This document shows positions 1 through 8,241 of a stretch of DNA of 64,000 nucleotides, piece after piece. This DNA is from Acidobacteriota bacterium (GTDB taxonomy: Bacteria; Acidobacteriota; Blastocatellia; Pyrinomonadales; Pyrinomonadaceae). The stretch covers positions 310,001 through 374,000 of the forward strand of contig QQUY01000002.1 of NCBI GenBank assembly GCA_003385635.1, written 5' to 3'. Numbering within the stretch: the first letter of the stretch is position 1; every line of letters starts with the position of its first letter. The position numbers and the translations under genes were made by a program. Under the pieces are notes generated by a model. That model saw only the letters and a list, made by a program, of their open reading frames with translations. It was not told the origin of the DNA and searched no databases.

Positions 1-76
1 AAGGCGTATTTGTCTCCTGGGCCGCAACGGCAGAAGAAAGAACAAAAAGAGTTAACGCTAAGATTGTGCTTCTCAT
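1..76 (-). CDS. Secreted protein, N-terminal part only (cut by window edge)
   Basis: Reading leftward from an ATG at 76, the first 25 codons give a clear Sec signal peptide: MRST, a hydrophobic run of Leu, Val and Ala, then an AVAAQE cleavage-type end. The frame stays open to the window edge. It diverges from the DUF2911 gene across a ~170-bp gap. Nothing of the mature protein is visible, so no function can be given. The signal-peptide reading is seen directly; calling it a real gene rests on that peptide and on the divergent layout. Confidence 0.6.
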   Translation of the reverse strand, partial: MRSTILALTLFVLSSAVAAQETNTP

Positions 77-211
77 AATGTATACCTTGAATAACCTGAC
101 GAGTTCGCATCTTCGCTTCGACCAGATTCAATATTGGGGAAACGGTGCGAAATCGCGAAGGCTGGCGGAGGGAATTCAAAAGCGAAGAGTGAAATCGGCG
201 GCGCCAGTCGC

Positions 212-217
212 TATACT
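212..217 (+). promoter_or_regulatory. Candidate -10 box upstream of the DUF2911 gene
   Basis: TATACT lies 33 bases upstream of the start at 251. A convincing -35 box is not visible. The same TATACT word stands upstream of the genes at 2572, 5189 and 6406, which supports its use as a promoter element here. A GAGAGGAAG ribosome-binding site follows at about 239-247. Confidence 0.35.
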
Positions 218-250
218 GTCTCTATTCACAAATTTAGGGAGAGGAAGTAA

Positions 251-850
251 ATGCGCTTAAACAAACTAGTATTGATCCTGATGGTTTTCGTTCTCGGCAC
301 CGGCGCCGTTTTCGCCCAGGGAGAGAGGCCCGCGTCACCGCGTGGTGAGGCTTCGACCCAGATCGGCGGAAAATGGATTGTCGTCGATTACGGGCGTCCG
401 ATCCTTCGGGGCCGCCGCGGGGTGTTCGGCCCAGATCAGGATTACGGGAAGAAACTGTATGCGGGAGCTCCGGTCTGGCGCCTCGGCGCCAACAAATCGA
501 CGCGTATAAACACCGAGATCGACCTGATGTTCGGCGACAAGAAACTGCCGGCGGGGGAATACAGCATGTTCGCCGAGCTCGGCCAGTCGGGCTGGACGCT
601 GATCTTTTCAAATCACGCGGCAAAGAACACAGGTCGTGGACCGGGCGAAGGGATCTGGGGTGCTTATAACTACGACAGTTCGAAGGACGTGATCCGCGTT
701 CCGATGAGGACCGAGATGCTGCAGAACTCGATCGATCAGTTCACGATCGTGTTCATGGATGTAACGGAAAACGGCGGAGTGCTGGGATTTGCATGGGACA
801 ACGTGATGGGCGGCTGCGCATTCACGGTTGAAACACCGAAAGCAGGCTAG
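251..850 (+). CDS. DUF2911 family exported protein
   Basis: This 199-residue protein starts with a signal peptide (MRLNKLVLI...GAVFAQ, about residues 1-22) and the rest matches the DUF2911 pattern as I remember it: an early VDYGRP motif, RGRRGVFG, then WRLGANKST and AGEYSMFAE, and a C-terminal beta-rich part. DUF2911 proteins are widespread in Acidobacteriota and Bacteroidota as exported proteins of unknown function. The start is well placed behind GAGAGGAAG. The gene is followed by a hairpin terminator at 900-933, so it is probably a single-gene transcript. Family assignment is confident; its biochemical role is unknown. Confidence 0.85.
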   Translation: MRLNKLVLILMVFVLGTGAVFAQGERPASPRGEASTQIGGKWIVVDYGRPILRGRRGVFGPDQDYGKKLYAGAPVWRLGANKSTRINTEIDLMFGDKKLPAGEYSMFAELGQSGWTLIFSNHAAKNTGRGPGEGIWGAYNYDSSKDVIRVPMRTEMLQNSIDQFTIVFMDVTENGGVLGFAWDNVMGGCAFTVETPKAG

Positions 851-899
851 TGAACCGATTGATCTGCCGCGAACGGCAGCTGGGTTTTAAAAATGTAAG

Positions 900-933
900 A
901 AGAGGCTGTCTGAATAGACGGCCTCTTACTTTT
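900..933 (+). terminator. Rho-independent terminator after the DUF2911 gene
   Basis: A 12-bp stem (AAGAGGCTGTCT at 900-911 with AGACGGCCTCTT at 916-927, one T-G wobble) closes a 4-base GAAT loop and is followed by ACTTTT. It lies 50 bases downstream of the stop codon. Confidence 0.75.
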
Positions 934-1004
934 GTTGGTTTCGAAAAATTGCACCGGTAACTATCGAATAGCTTGCGGATTAGCGCGGGCGGGAATGGCA
1001 TTAC

Positions 1005-1500
1005 CATCAGTTGCCCCCCGCTTTAGCGGGGGGTTACGGGGCATATTACTTTTTGAGTGGGGCTTTAGCCCCGAGACATTAATTCGCGGAAGTCTGTGTA
1101 CAATTCAGCTCATAACTTATGATCTTGTACCCTTCGCTACTGCCAACACTAAACTGATTGGCCTTTACAGGCTCCGTAGGAGCTAATTGTCTGTAGCGAC
1201 GAGATCCCCAAAATGACATCGGGCTCCGTTAGGAGCCCAACGTCGATTCCGCAGATTCGGCCCCTAAAGGGGCCATGTTATTTTCGTTCGGCCGCTTCTA
1301 CAGACATTGCGCTCCTACGGAGCGCGGAGCAGTTTGCGCGATCGCATTCGCCGACACAGGAAAGATCAGTTGCCCCCGCTTTAGCGGTGGGACCAAAGGA
1401 CTGCTGAAAAACCTATGGCCGGCTTCAGCCGGCTCTTCTCGAGCCCAAAGCTCCAGATATGGGTGGTCAAGCCCTTTACCCCCCGCTCAAGCAAGGGGGA
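1005..1500. repeat. Cluster of short palindromic repeats in a gene-free gap
   Basis: The 687-bp gap between 850 and 1537 holds no convincing gene. It carries GC-rich palindromes of two kinds. One is the GCCCCCGCTTTAGCGGGGG type at about 1010-1032, 1370-1390 and 1480-1496, plus a GGGGCTTTAGCCCC hairpin at about 1061-1074. The other is the GGCTCCGTAGGAGC type at about 1168-1182, 1224-1238 and 1309-1322, often next to a TGTCTGTAG or TACAGACATT flank. The same kinds recur at 6000-6180 and 18900-19195. They look like REP-type dispersed elements. Confidence 0.65.
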
Positions 1501-1536
1501 ACTTAAGGAATCCGACAGTCAGCAGGGATCCTTTAT

Positions 1537-2178
1537 TTAGTTTTTAAGGACTTTGTTCGCAAATGTCCTGGCAAACTTGTGAATTCCATCTCTTTCATTT
1601 GCAAACCTTAACTGGTAACCGCCACGAGTCGCCGCCTGGTTCATGATCCTTAGGACTCCATCGCCCATCTTCTTCTTCTCGGCCTGCGACAATCTGCTCG
1701 CGGTGCAATACCCGTAAACAAGGCTCGCGTTGAAAGCGTTCTTGTAGATGCCGGTCATATATTTCGGAGCGACGCCGGGATCGCCCATCGTGTTGTCAAG
1801 AAAAGTCGACATGAAATGCCTGTTGTGGTTATAAATGCCCAGAGCAACGCCGATCGAATAGCCGTGCCTTGCCGCTTTATTGGCAACGAACTCTTTCGCA
1901 GCCGCCACGGGCAGCCCTATCGATAACAGCGCGGCGCAGAGTCCCAACAAAGGTGCCGCGATAGCGCCGACGCCCATAACCGCTCCAGCAACGCCGCCAC
2001 CCAGCCCGGTTGCGCCAGCTGCTGACCCAAAGCCTGCTGCACCTACTTTCCACGCTGCCAGGCCGATCCGCAGGTTGTTTAAGCCTAAGAAAACCGCCTT
2101 GCCCCAGGCCGTCTCGTCTATACCGGCTACGCCGACCTGACTTTCCAGTTCTTTCGCTGTCATTAGCTGATTAGCCAT
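1537..2178 (-). CDS. Unknown Gly/Ala-rich protein
   Basis: The 213-residue product is not recognised. Residues about 40-95 are very rich in Gly and Ala with long hydrophobic runs (AAGFGSAAGATGLGGG and AVMGVGAIAAPLLGL), which could form one or two membrane helices or a glycine-zipper segment. The C-terminal half is polar and basic and ends in FARTFANKVLKN. The start ATG at 2178 is preceded by AGGAGCAAT, a good ribosome-binding site. No signal peptide is visible. It stands alone between repeat-filled gaps. Glycine-zipper segments occur in pore-forming and membrane-inserting proteins, but nothing here proves such a role. Confidence 0.6.
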   Translation of the reverse strand: MANQLMTAKELESQVGVAGIDETAWGKAVFLGLNNLRIGLAAWKVGAAGFGSAAGATGLGGGVAGAVMGVGAIAAPLLGLCAALLSIGLPVAAAKEFVANKAARHGYSIGVALGIYNHNRHFMSTFLDNTMGDPGVAPKYMTGIYKNAFNASLVYGYCTASRLSQAEKKKMGDGVLRIMNQAATRGGYQLRFANERDGIHKFARTFANKVLKN

Positions 2179-2458
2179 ATTATTGCTCCTATATAAATGA
2201 ACTTTGAAAACGACCTCCGAATCGATTTCGCTTTCACCTATAAAGACACAATCTGACCTTGAAAGCGGACAACGCGACTGCAGTACGTCGCGATGCTAAT
2301 TTCCATAGGGTGTGAATTTGAACCTTTGGGACTTGTTGTTTCCTGACTTGTCAACGGAAGCTGAGACCGTTTATCGACAAGTGGATTGGCGAGCGGGAAG
2401 GTCGGCCCAATAAACCGTTCCGCAGGAGGCACGAGAACCCGGCGTTCAGAAAGCCAGG

Positions 2459-2464
2459 TATACT
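2459..2464 (+). promoter_or_regulatory. Candidate -10 box upstream of the MORN-type gene
   Basis: TATACT sits about 108 bases before the chosen start at 2572. No clear -35 element is seen. The rest of the 2179-2571 gap shows no gene or strong repeat. Confidence 0.25.
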
Positions 2465-2571
2465 AGCATTCAGACTTAACACTTATGTGACGCAGGTTAT
2501 CGTCGAAGTGGTTAATAGTGCGGCACTTCCTCTCCACCCCCAACAGCCAATTCGACCAGGAGCGCGATCCA

Positions 2572-2967
2572 ATGAAAGACATCCCGGGAATCGATGACGA
2601 AGGCAATCCGAAAAATGGCCCCTTCGAGGTGTTATTCAAGAACGGCCGTGTCTCTTGTCGGGGTGAATTCGACAACGGAAAGAAATCAGGAAAGTGGACA
2701 TACTTTCTCAACAATGGCCAGATGCAGTCCACGGGAAGCTACAAGGACGGAAAGATCGCTGGTCGTTGGAAATGGTTCTACAAGACTGGCGAACCAAGGG
2801 CGACGGGCGGCTTCGACGACGAGGAGCAGAAGCACGGTGCCTGGAAGCGATACCATCCCAATGGCCAGCTATGGGACGAAGGCCGTTTCGAACACGGCAG
2901 GAAGAAGGGCACCTGGAAGGTTTACGATGACACGGGCGAGCTTGTAAGAGAGCAAACTTTCAAGTAG
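2572..2967 (+). CDS. MORN-repeat (YwqK-like) protein
   Basis: This 131-residue protein is built from about five repeats of a ~22-residue unit with the pattern NG...G.F..GK..G.W..Y (for example SCRGEFDNGKKSGKWTYF and WDEGRFEHGRKKGTWKVY). This is the MORN_2 variant found in proteins annotated as YwqK-family. Such repeats form an extended beta-sheet and usually bind partners or lipids. The frame is open from an ATG at 2518, but the ATG at 2572 has AGGAG nine bases upstream and I prefer it. There is no signal peptide from that start. It stands alone and its partner is unknown. The name 'antitoxin' often attached to YwqK has no support from the neighbours here. Confidence 0.75.
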   Translation: MKDIPGIDDEGNPKNGPFEVLFKNGRVSCRGEFDNGKKSGKWTYFLNNGQMQSTGSYKDGKIAGRWKWFYKTGEPRATGGFDDEEQKHGAWKRYHPNGQLWDEGRFEHGRKKGTWKVYDDTGELVREQTFK

Positions 2968-3116
2968 CGGAGCCGGCGACCAGTTAACTGGGTCGTGCCT
3001 GCATCGCGGACTTTACACGAAACAGCGGATAGCCAAAAGATGTACGCGAAGCCGCCGACAGGGCGCGTTCGATATCCGGATATTCTCACACGACGTTCTC
3101 GCGTTTTACCTTTCCG

Positions 3117-3893
3117 CTAGCCAGCCGCCAACGCCAAGCACGCGCCGACCGGATCCTGAACAACGGCGTACGCGTATTCCCCATCGGTCCCGCGTGAGGG
3201 CTTGATGACCTTGCCCCCTTCCTCCTCAACACGCTTGAGGCTTGCGGCAAGGTCTCCAACGGGAAGGTAGATCATCCAGACGGGGGGAAGGCCCAGGTTC
3301 ACGCCGCGTGCACTACAGATTCCCGCCGAAGGGTTTCCGTCACCACCCAACATGTTGTAATCGGCGTAGCGTTCGCCTTTGTCCTCCATCTCTACGTCCT
3401 CGACGGACCAGCCGATGACCCGGCGATAGAAATCCCGTGATGCCGAGGCGTCGTTTATCGTGAGGTCTAGCCAGGAGATACAACCCGCATTACCCGAGTC
3501 ATTTTGCGAGGCGGGAATCTCTTCCGCAGAAAGGACCGGGACGATCCCGAACGCAGTGCCGTTCGGATCGAGCAGCACCGCCCATTGGCTGTTTCCATCG
3601 TCGTCTTTGCCATGCATTAGTTCGCTCCCGCCCAATTCGAGCGCGCTCTCGGCACTGGCCGCAACGTCGGCTACCTGTATGTGCGGCATCCATTGGAGCG
3701 GAAGTTTCTCATACTCCGGGATGCGTTCACCCAGTCCTATGATCGGCAGCCCTGCGCTATTCATCAGATCCTCGCGCCAGAGCGGTTCATCGCCCGATGT
3801 AAGTACACGCGAATAGAAACGCAGCTCTCGCTCGTGTTCAGGAACGGCTATGTCAGCACTGGAGACGGCTCCGATGCCTGTCTTTATTTCCAT
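3117..3893 (-). CDS. Double VOC-domain (glyoxalase-like) protein
   Basis: The 258 residues contain two consecutive vicinal-oxygen-chelate domains, about 8-125 and 133-258. Each shows the beta-alpha-beta-beta-beta pattern and a closing LDPNGTAFGI or QDPVGACLALA strand. The layout resembles the tandem-VOC family that includes the mycobacterial CFP30B antigen and hydroxylase-like proteins. The usual metal-binding His and Glu positions are not all obvious, so catalysis is uncertain. No signal peptide is visible and it is probably cytosolic. It lies 62 bases downstream of a lipoprotein gene on the same strand, with only a weak AGAGAG ribosome-binding site. Confidence 0.8.
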   Translation of the reverse strand: MEIKTGIGAVSSADIAVPEHERELRFYSRVLTSGDEPLWREDLMNSAGLPIIGLGERIPEYEKLPLQWMPHIQVADVAASAESALELGGSELMHGKDDDGNSQWAVLLDPNGTAFGIVPVLSAEEIPASQNDSGNAGCISWLDLTINDASASRDFYRRVIGWSVEDVEMEDKGERYADYNMLGGDGNPSAGICSARGVNLGLPPVWMIYLPVGDLAASLKRVEEEGGKVIKPSRGTDGEYAYAVVQDPVGACLALAAG

Positions 3894-3955
3894 TTTTTAA
3901 TTCTATCTCTCTGTGCGGTCAGGATCCCTAGGGCACCTACTTATTCAGAAGCGCT

Positions 3956-4798
3956 TTACTGATTACCCAAATAAACACTCGTCTGCTTCGCGAATCCTTC
4001 CTGGGCGATCATTACAAGACCAACTTCCGGTGAATACCAGGCTGTGCTTCTGAGGTCAGCGTTTGTCGTCTGTCCGTTTGGAAGTGCAAGCTTGAATTTT
4101 GTATCAATCTCGAGCTTCGCTGCATAAAATGTACCGCCGGGAACCTCGATCTCTTCGTCGATCGCCAGCACCTTGACCGTAGACACGACGTTGGTCTCTG
4201 TTCCTTCAGAATCAGGCGTTCCCTTCTCTACCATCAGAGCCGTGAGTTCATATTTCCACTCCTTTCCCACGGTCCATTCTTCGGTTGGAAAAAATACGCC
4301 TTCGCTTTTCAGCGGTTTAAAATCCAGCGAATTCTCCTGCTGCTGAATATCTCCTACAAACTGATTGTTGTTCAATCCGTCCGCCGTACATTCCCAACTG
4401 ACCGTAAGCGTCAAACCTGTCGAGAACTTGCTCAGATCTGCAAATGTCTCCCCGCCGTCGTATTCCTGGCTGAATTCGTATGTCGAAGAAGGATCATCGA
4501 ACTCCTTATCCCTGACCTGCTGTTCATTGAAAATTCCGTATTTTCTAACGGTTTTCGTATCGATCGGGTAGTACTTGTGAAAGCAGGGCGACGACTTTGA
4601 AACAGTTGCGATCCCGTTTCCGGAATTCATCTCCGGTGAGGGATTAGCATCAGCTTGATTTTGATCGGAATCCGAATTTGGGGCTTCGAAGAGATCGGTT
4701 ACCCCTGAGCATCCGAGGATAACCACGAGAAGGATCGGCAATACAAACGACACACCCAGAAACGAGTGCCCAGCTCTCTTACATCTTGTGTTTAACAT
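3956..4798 (-). CDS. Predicted lipoprotein of unknown function
   Basis: The 280-residue product has an N-terminal membrane segment ending in a lipobox (VVILGCSG, Cys about 30), so it should be lipid-anchored. A low-complexity linker rich in Asp, Asn and Pro follows. The C-terminal half has the pattern WTVGKEWKY...VPGGTFYAAKLE...WYSPEVGLVM, which resembles exported DUF3108/TapB-type beta-sandwich proteins as I remember them. That similarity is inference only. The base composition is AT-richer than the flanking core genes. Confidence 0.7.
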   Translation of the reverse strand: MLNTRCKRAGHSFLGVSFVLPILLVVILGCSGVTDLFEAPNSDSDQNQADANPSPEMNSGNGIATVSKSSPCFHKYYPIDTKTVRKYGIFNEQQVRDKEFDDPSSTYEFSQEYDGGETFADLSKFSTGLTLTVSWECTADGLNNNQFVGDIQQQENSLDFKPLKSEGVFFPTEEWTVGKEWKYELTALMVEKGTPDSEGTETNVVSTVKVLAIDEEIEVPGGTFYAAKLEIDTKFKLALPNGQTTNADLRSTAWYSPEVGLVMIAQEGFAKQTSVYLGNQ

Positions 4799-5035
4799 CT
4801 TCGGCCTGGTCGGTTATTCGTTGAGTTTTTCTATTCGCTTCGTGTATGCGATCTAAACCCCTGCGGACTTCTTCATTTGCGCAAACTTACTGCCTAAACC
4901 TTAAAAACACAAGAAATTTGACCTGACCGATTGAGCTGGTTCCGTTCGAATTCTGGTATTCCCGGCTTTTCAAAGGTCGCGATTTCGTTTTTTCAGTGTA
5001 TGAGGGGCCGACGCCAGGCATCCTCCCGAATTACC

Positions 5036-5180
5036 CACCACGATCAATCCATCGCCGCTGCCCCTGAAAGCGCGCCCCAGCTGACGCCATCTGTCGATAA
5101 ACGGATCAGTGAGCGTGGGGTACTACCCGTCCTCAGTCTTCAATCGATTATACTGTTCCGAATTGTCCGTTAGACGTGCC
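5036..5180 (+). repeat. Duplicated upstream unit, copy A (with -10 box)
   Basis: This stretch matches 6245-6395 over its whole length. Shared blocks are CGATCAATCCATCGC, GAAAGCGCGCCC, AGCTGACGCC, CAG.GAG, then AGTCTT.AATCGA.TATACTGTT and TGTC...TAG.C.TGCCA. A shorter copy of the first ~80 bases lies at 5908-5990. Copy A ends 9 bases before the GTG of the gene at 5189 and contains TATACT at 5149-5154, so it carries that gene's likely promoter. Confidence 0.7.
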
Positions 5181-5188
5181 ATTTAGAA

Positions 5189-5782
5189 GTGTTGGATAAA
5201 GAATCGTACAAAAGAGGAATTCGGGCTGCCAAAAAGGCTATTGCTGCCGGGACGCCTTTTTGGATTAGTACAGGAGAGCGAGCATTTGGCGAATTCATCC
5301 ACTCCGAGACAGGTTTGCCCTATTTGGGATTGAGTGGCCCACCGGAACTTGAGAACTCGAACCTTTCCTACGCCAGAGGCTATAACGACGAAGTATTGAA
5401 TGGTGTAAAGTCCGGGTCCATTAGGGTCGACTTTCGGCCATTGTTGATGACATTTAACGAAGTATTAGCCAGCTTTGAAGCTCGTTACATAGGAACTATC
5501 TCTGACGATAGTCCGCGCATCGAGGTGTCCGAAGCCGACCTGATCCTTGAACTCAAGAAAAGAAAAACCAGGCATTCCCGCGAACTCACAGTTGTTTCAT
5601 TCATCCGCTCTGGCGTCGAAGTGGGTAACAATTTTGAGCTCTACGAAACACCCATTCGCGTGGCTTTAGGTAGGGACGGTCAGGTTCTCGTGATGAAAAC
5701 GAAGAGATCGATCTTGACAAGGGACGTAGTAACAACACAAGTGTTGAACTTCTTCCTTCAAGGTCCTGGAGATGACTGCTAA
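5189..5782 (+). CDS. Unknown 197-residue protein
   Basis: The product is not recognised. It starts at a GTG (5189), or possibly the next codon TTG, without a strong ribosome-binding site. Its N-terminal part (SYKRGIRAAKKAIAAGTPFW) is helical and basic. The C-terminal half alternates beta-like hydrophobic stretches with charged loops. No signal peptide or membrane segment is seen. The start lies about 35 bases after a TATACT -10 box inside duplicated unit A, so the leader would be very short. The composition is AT-richer than the core genes, fitting an acquired accessory gene. Confidence 0.6.
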   Translation: MLDKESYKRGIRAAKKAIAAGTPFWISTGERAFGEFIHSETGLPYLGLSGPPELENSNLSYARGYNDEVLNGVKSGSIRVDFRPLLMTFNEVLASFEARYIGTISDDSPRIEVSEADLILELKKRKTRHSRELTVVSFIRSGVEVGNNFELYETPIRVALGRDGQVLVMKTKRSILTRDVVTTQVLNFFLQGPGDDC

Positions 5783-5907
5783 CGAACTTGACCAACCTTG
5801 TATTAATGGTCGAGTTTGAGAGTTAGTGTACCGGGCCTCTTGAAGGCAGAGTACTTCCTCTATCGCCACCGATTTCCTGAAGCTCAGCAACCTCCCAAAC
5901 CAACCGA

Positions 5908-5990
5908 CACGATCAATCCATCGCCGCTGCCCCTGAAAGCGCGATCCAGGTGACGCCAGCTATCGAGAAATGAGTCAGGCCTAATCAGCG
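5908..5990 (+). repeat. Duplicated upstream unit, copy B (partial)
   Basis: About 80 bases match the first part of copies A and C (CGATCAATCCATCGCCGCTG, GAAAGCGCG, TGACGCCAGCTATCGAGAAA). The promoter-like second part is missing and the copy runs instead into palindromic repeats at 6000. No gene follows directly. Confidence 0.65.
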
Positions 5991-5999
5991 TGCTTCGAC

Positions 6000-6180
6000 T
6001 TGCAGTACCGATCTTCTTCGGCTCCGTAGGAGCCGGATGTCTGTAGAAAGTCGCCCTCACAAAGAGCCGCGCTCCGTTAGGAGCGCAATCTACTCGCGAA
6101 ACATTCAGCCCCGATGGGGCTGGGTTCACCGTCTACAGACCCACGCTACAGACATTTGGCTCCGATGGAGCCGGCGACCT
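6000..6180. repeat. Short palindromic repeat cluster
   Basis: The hairpins GGCTCCGTAGGAGCC (about 6020), GCTCCGTTAGGAGC (about 6070), CAGCCCCGATGGGGCTG (about 6106-6122) and GGCTCCGATGGAGCC (about 6160-6174) alternate with TGTCTGTAG or CTACAGAC flanks. They are the same class as at 1160-1322 and 18920-18950. Confidence 0.6.
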
Positions 6181-6242
6181 GCCCAAAACAACTGGTCCAG
6201 CCTAAAAGAAAAGCTAGAAAGCCCCGCGCTGTCCCAAACCTC

Positions 6243-6400
6243 ACACCACGATCAATCCATCGCGCCTGCATTCGAAAGCGCGCCCTAGCTGACGCCGGCT
6301 ATCGAGAAATGAGGCAGGGAGAGGGGAGGTCGTCGGATTCAGCCTTCCCCTAGTCTTTAATCGACTATACTGTTTCGAGGTGTCAGATTAGGCCTGCCAA
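6243..6400 (+). repeat. Duplicated upstream unit, copy C (with -10 box)
   Basis: This is a second full copy of the unit at 5036-5180. It carries TATACT at 6366-6371 and ends 6 bases before the ATG at 6406. The two full copies drive otherwise unrelated small genes. Confidence 0.7.
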
Positions 6401-6405
6401 TACAC

Positions 6406-6669
6406 ATGGAGGAATCTAAAGGAGTGAGGTCATCTAAGAAAGGCTCCGTCATTTCAATTGAGCTGTCTACCTCAGAGGCGTTGGTTCTTTTTGAACTACT
6501 TGCGCGAATAAATAACCTTGAGAAGGGAATCGAATTTGACGATCAAGCTGAAGAGCGAGTCCTTTGGGACTTGGAGGCTTCGTTTGAATCACTACTTGTC
6601 GAGATTTTGGACCCGAACTACGACAAGCTATTGAAGGCGGCTCGAAATCTAGTTCGAGATGAAGATTAG
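6406..6669 (+). CDS. Unknown small acidic protein (87 aa)
   Basis: The product is not recognised. It is acidic and mostly helical, with leucine-rich segments (SEALVLFELLARINNLEKG, then ESLLVEILDPNYDKLLKAARNL), and has no signal peptide. The ATG at 6406 lacks a ribosome-binding site. A GTG at 6424 lies behind GGAGGAA and is an alternative start. A very short leader from the -10 box at 6366 is also possible. It shares its upstream unit, but no protein similarity, with the gene at 5189. Confidence 0.6.
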   Translation: MEESKGVRSSKKGSVISIELSTSEALVLFELLARINNLEKGIEFDDQAEERVLWDLEASFESLLVEILDPNYDKLLKAARNLVRDED

Positions 6670-6749
6670 TGTCCTGCCTAAGATAGCTGATCCAGAATGA
6701 GTGATTTTAGGCCGCAAACACTTACTACAATTTTTACTACACACGAGAA

Positions 6750-6772
6750 AGGGCGACCACGATGGTCGCCCT
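6750..6772 (-). terminator. Hairpin terminator downstream of tRNA-Ala
   Basis: A perfect 10-bp stem (AGGGCGACCA at 6750-6759 with its complement at 6763-6772) closes a 3-base loop, 17 bases beyond the 3' end of the tRNA. On the minus strand it is followed by TTCTCGTGT, a weak T tract, so termination efficiency is uncertain. Confidence 0.6.
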
Positions 6773-6788
6773 AAGCTATTGAAAAGAT

Positions 6789-6864
6789 TGGTGGAGCCGA
6801 GGGGGATCGAACCCCTGACCTCATGACTGCCAGTCATGCGCTCTCCCAGCTGAGCTACGGCCCC
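6789..6864 (-). tRNA. tRNA-Ala (anticodon GGC)
   Basis: On the minus strand the 76 bases fold as a complete cloverleaf: acceptor GGGGCCG with CGGCTCC (one G-T pair), D-stem GCTC/GAGC, anticodon stem CATGA/TCATG around the loop CTGGCAG with anticodon GGC, and a T-arm with GGTTCGATC. The discriminator base is A and the CCA end is encoded. It reads alanine GCC and GCT codons. An accessory gene stretch lies immediately on its 3' side. Confidence 0.97.
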
Positions 6865-7058
6865 GAAGATAATTGATAGTTGGGAATGGAAAATTGAAAG
6901 TTCCGTTCCTGCAGTCCTGAACGTAGCTCAATGCGCACTCTTCGTCAACCAAAGATCTAGTTCTGCAAGACACATCCAGATGCCAGGACTCACATTGTCT
7001 TTGAGGCCGCAAGGTCCTAGACCGAACAACCCTCGACTTTGCAACTAACAATTATCCA

Positions 7059-7838
7059 TCACCTGCCTTTGAATTCCGGTTTTCGTTTCTCAAGGAAAGC
7101 GGAGACGCCTTCTTCTTTGTCCTCAGTCGAAAAGCAGATCGCGAAGAGGTCGACCTCGCGGCGGAGCCCTTCGTCCAAATTCGAGCGGCTGGCGAATTTG
7201 ACCGCCTCTTTTGACATCTGCAGAGCTATCGGTGCCTTGGACGCGATCTTGTCCGCCAGCTCCATCGTCTTCTCTTCAAGCTCGTCCGCCGAATACACGT
7301 GATTTACAAGCCCGAAGCGTTCCGCCGTTTCGGCGTCTATCATGTCTCCCGTCAGGACCATCTCCATCGCCCGACCTTCGCCGATGAGATGGGTCAGCCT
7401 CTGCGTGCCGCCGCCGCCGCACATAATCCCCAGGTTGATCTCAGGCTGTGAGAACCTCGCATTCTCGGAAGCGATCCGTATGTCGCACGCCATCGCCAGC
7501 TCGTTCCCGCCTCCAAGGCAGAACCCGTTGATCATCGCGATGACAGGCTTTGGAAAAGTGTCGATCGAGTTGAACAGCGAGCGAGCGTTCATCACGTTGC
7601 GCTGTTCGGCGGCGGACTTGCCGGCGAACTCGGATATGTCGGCGCCCGCTACGAATGCTTTCTCGCCGGCTCCCGTTATGACGACGCATCCGATGCCGGA
7701 GTCGCCGCGCAGTTCGTCGAGCGCGGAAATGCCCTCGCAATGGACGGCGGAACTGAGAGCGTTGAGCTTCTCGGGACGGTTGATGGTGATGACGGCGACT
7801 CGGCCGCGGCGGTCGAGGGTGATGGATTCGTAGGACAT
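7059..7838 (-). CDS. Enoyl-CoA hydratase/isomerase (crotonase family)
   Basis: The 259 residues match a typical crotonase. The oxyanion-hole segments are present: AFVAGADISE at 61-70 and GFCLGGGNELA at 105-115. The two catalytic glutamates expected of hydratases fall at about Glu113 and Glu133, twenty residues apart as in rat enoyl-CoA hydratase. The enzyme adds water to trans-2-enoyl-CoA in fatty-acid beta-oxidation or a related CoA pathway, in the cytosol. The length is normal. It has no operon partner here, so the substrate chain length is unknown. Confidence 0.92.
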   Translation of the reverse strand: MSYESITLDRRGRVAVITINRPEKLNALSSAVHCEGISALDELRGDSGIGCVVITGAGEKAFVAGADISEFAGKSAAEQRNVMNARSLFNSIDTFPKPVIAMINGFCLGGGNELAMACDIRIASENARFSQPEINLGIMCGGGGTQRLTHLIGEGRAMEMVLTGDMIDAETAERFGLVNHVYSADELEEKTMELADKIASKAPIALQMSKEAVKFASRSNLDEGLRREVDLFAICFSTEDKEEGVSAFLEKRKPEFKGR

Positions 7839-8031
7839 AAGAAAGAATTCAGAAGAAGTCCTGCTGCGCAGGAATCTCAGATTTCAAATTCCGAATTTCA
7901 AAGGAAGATGAAAAAGCAAGACACAGGTGAATACTGAAATCTAAGGATAACGCAAAGTGCGGTAGGGTGCATTGTGGGGCGGACAGAAAGAAAAATTAGC
8001 CACAGATTCACACGGATGAAGTCCAGCTTCG

Positions 8032-8241
8032 CAGGAATCTCAAATTGCAGATTTCACATTATGCAGGTCGGCGAGAGGCTAGTCCTAGTCGTCCTGGTCT
8101 TCCGGCTGGTCGTCGGCGACCCAGGAACGGATAAGGTCCCGCCGCTCAGGAATCTCAAATCGCAGATTTCACATCCCGCAGGTCGGCGAGAGGCTAGTCC
8201 TCGTCGTCCTGGTCTTCCGGCTGGTCGTCAGCGACCCAGGA
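8032..8241. repeat. Tandem duplication of the 3' end of the PilZ gene
   Basis: A 95-base segment at 8147-8241, which includes the last codons and stop of the PilZ gene, is repeated with few differences at 8032-8126. Both copies contain GCAGGTCGGCGAGAGGCTAG and end in GCGACCCAGGA. The second copy is a silent remnant beyond the stop codon. A single element end (TTAGCCACAGATTCACACGG) precedes it at about 7995. Confidence 0.8.

Noticed and set aside
4931-5173. 80-codon plus-strand frame before the gene at 5189
   Set aside because: It spans the duplicated upstream unit and its candidate promoter; the other copies of the unit do not keep the frame open.
5161-6400. Possible integron attC-like sites near the small genes (GTTAGAC at 5169-5175)
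   Set aside because: Only one GTTRRRY-type match is present, the second copy lacks it, no matching RYYYAAC partner with a proper hairpin is found, and there is no integrase.
1537-6864. Genomic island inserted at the tRNA-Ala 3' end
   Set aside because: The accessory genes do lie on the 3' side of the tRNA, but I found no repeat of the tRNA 3' end at the far side and no integrase gene, so an attachment pair cannot be shown.
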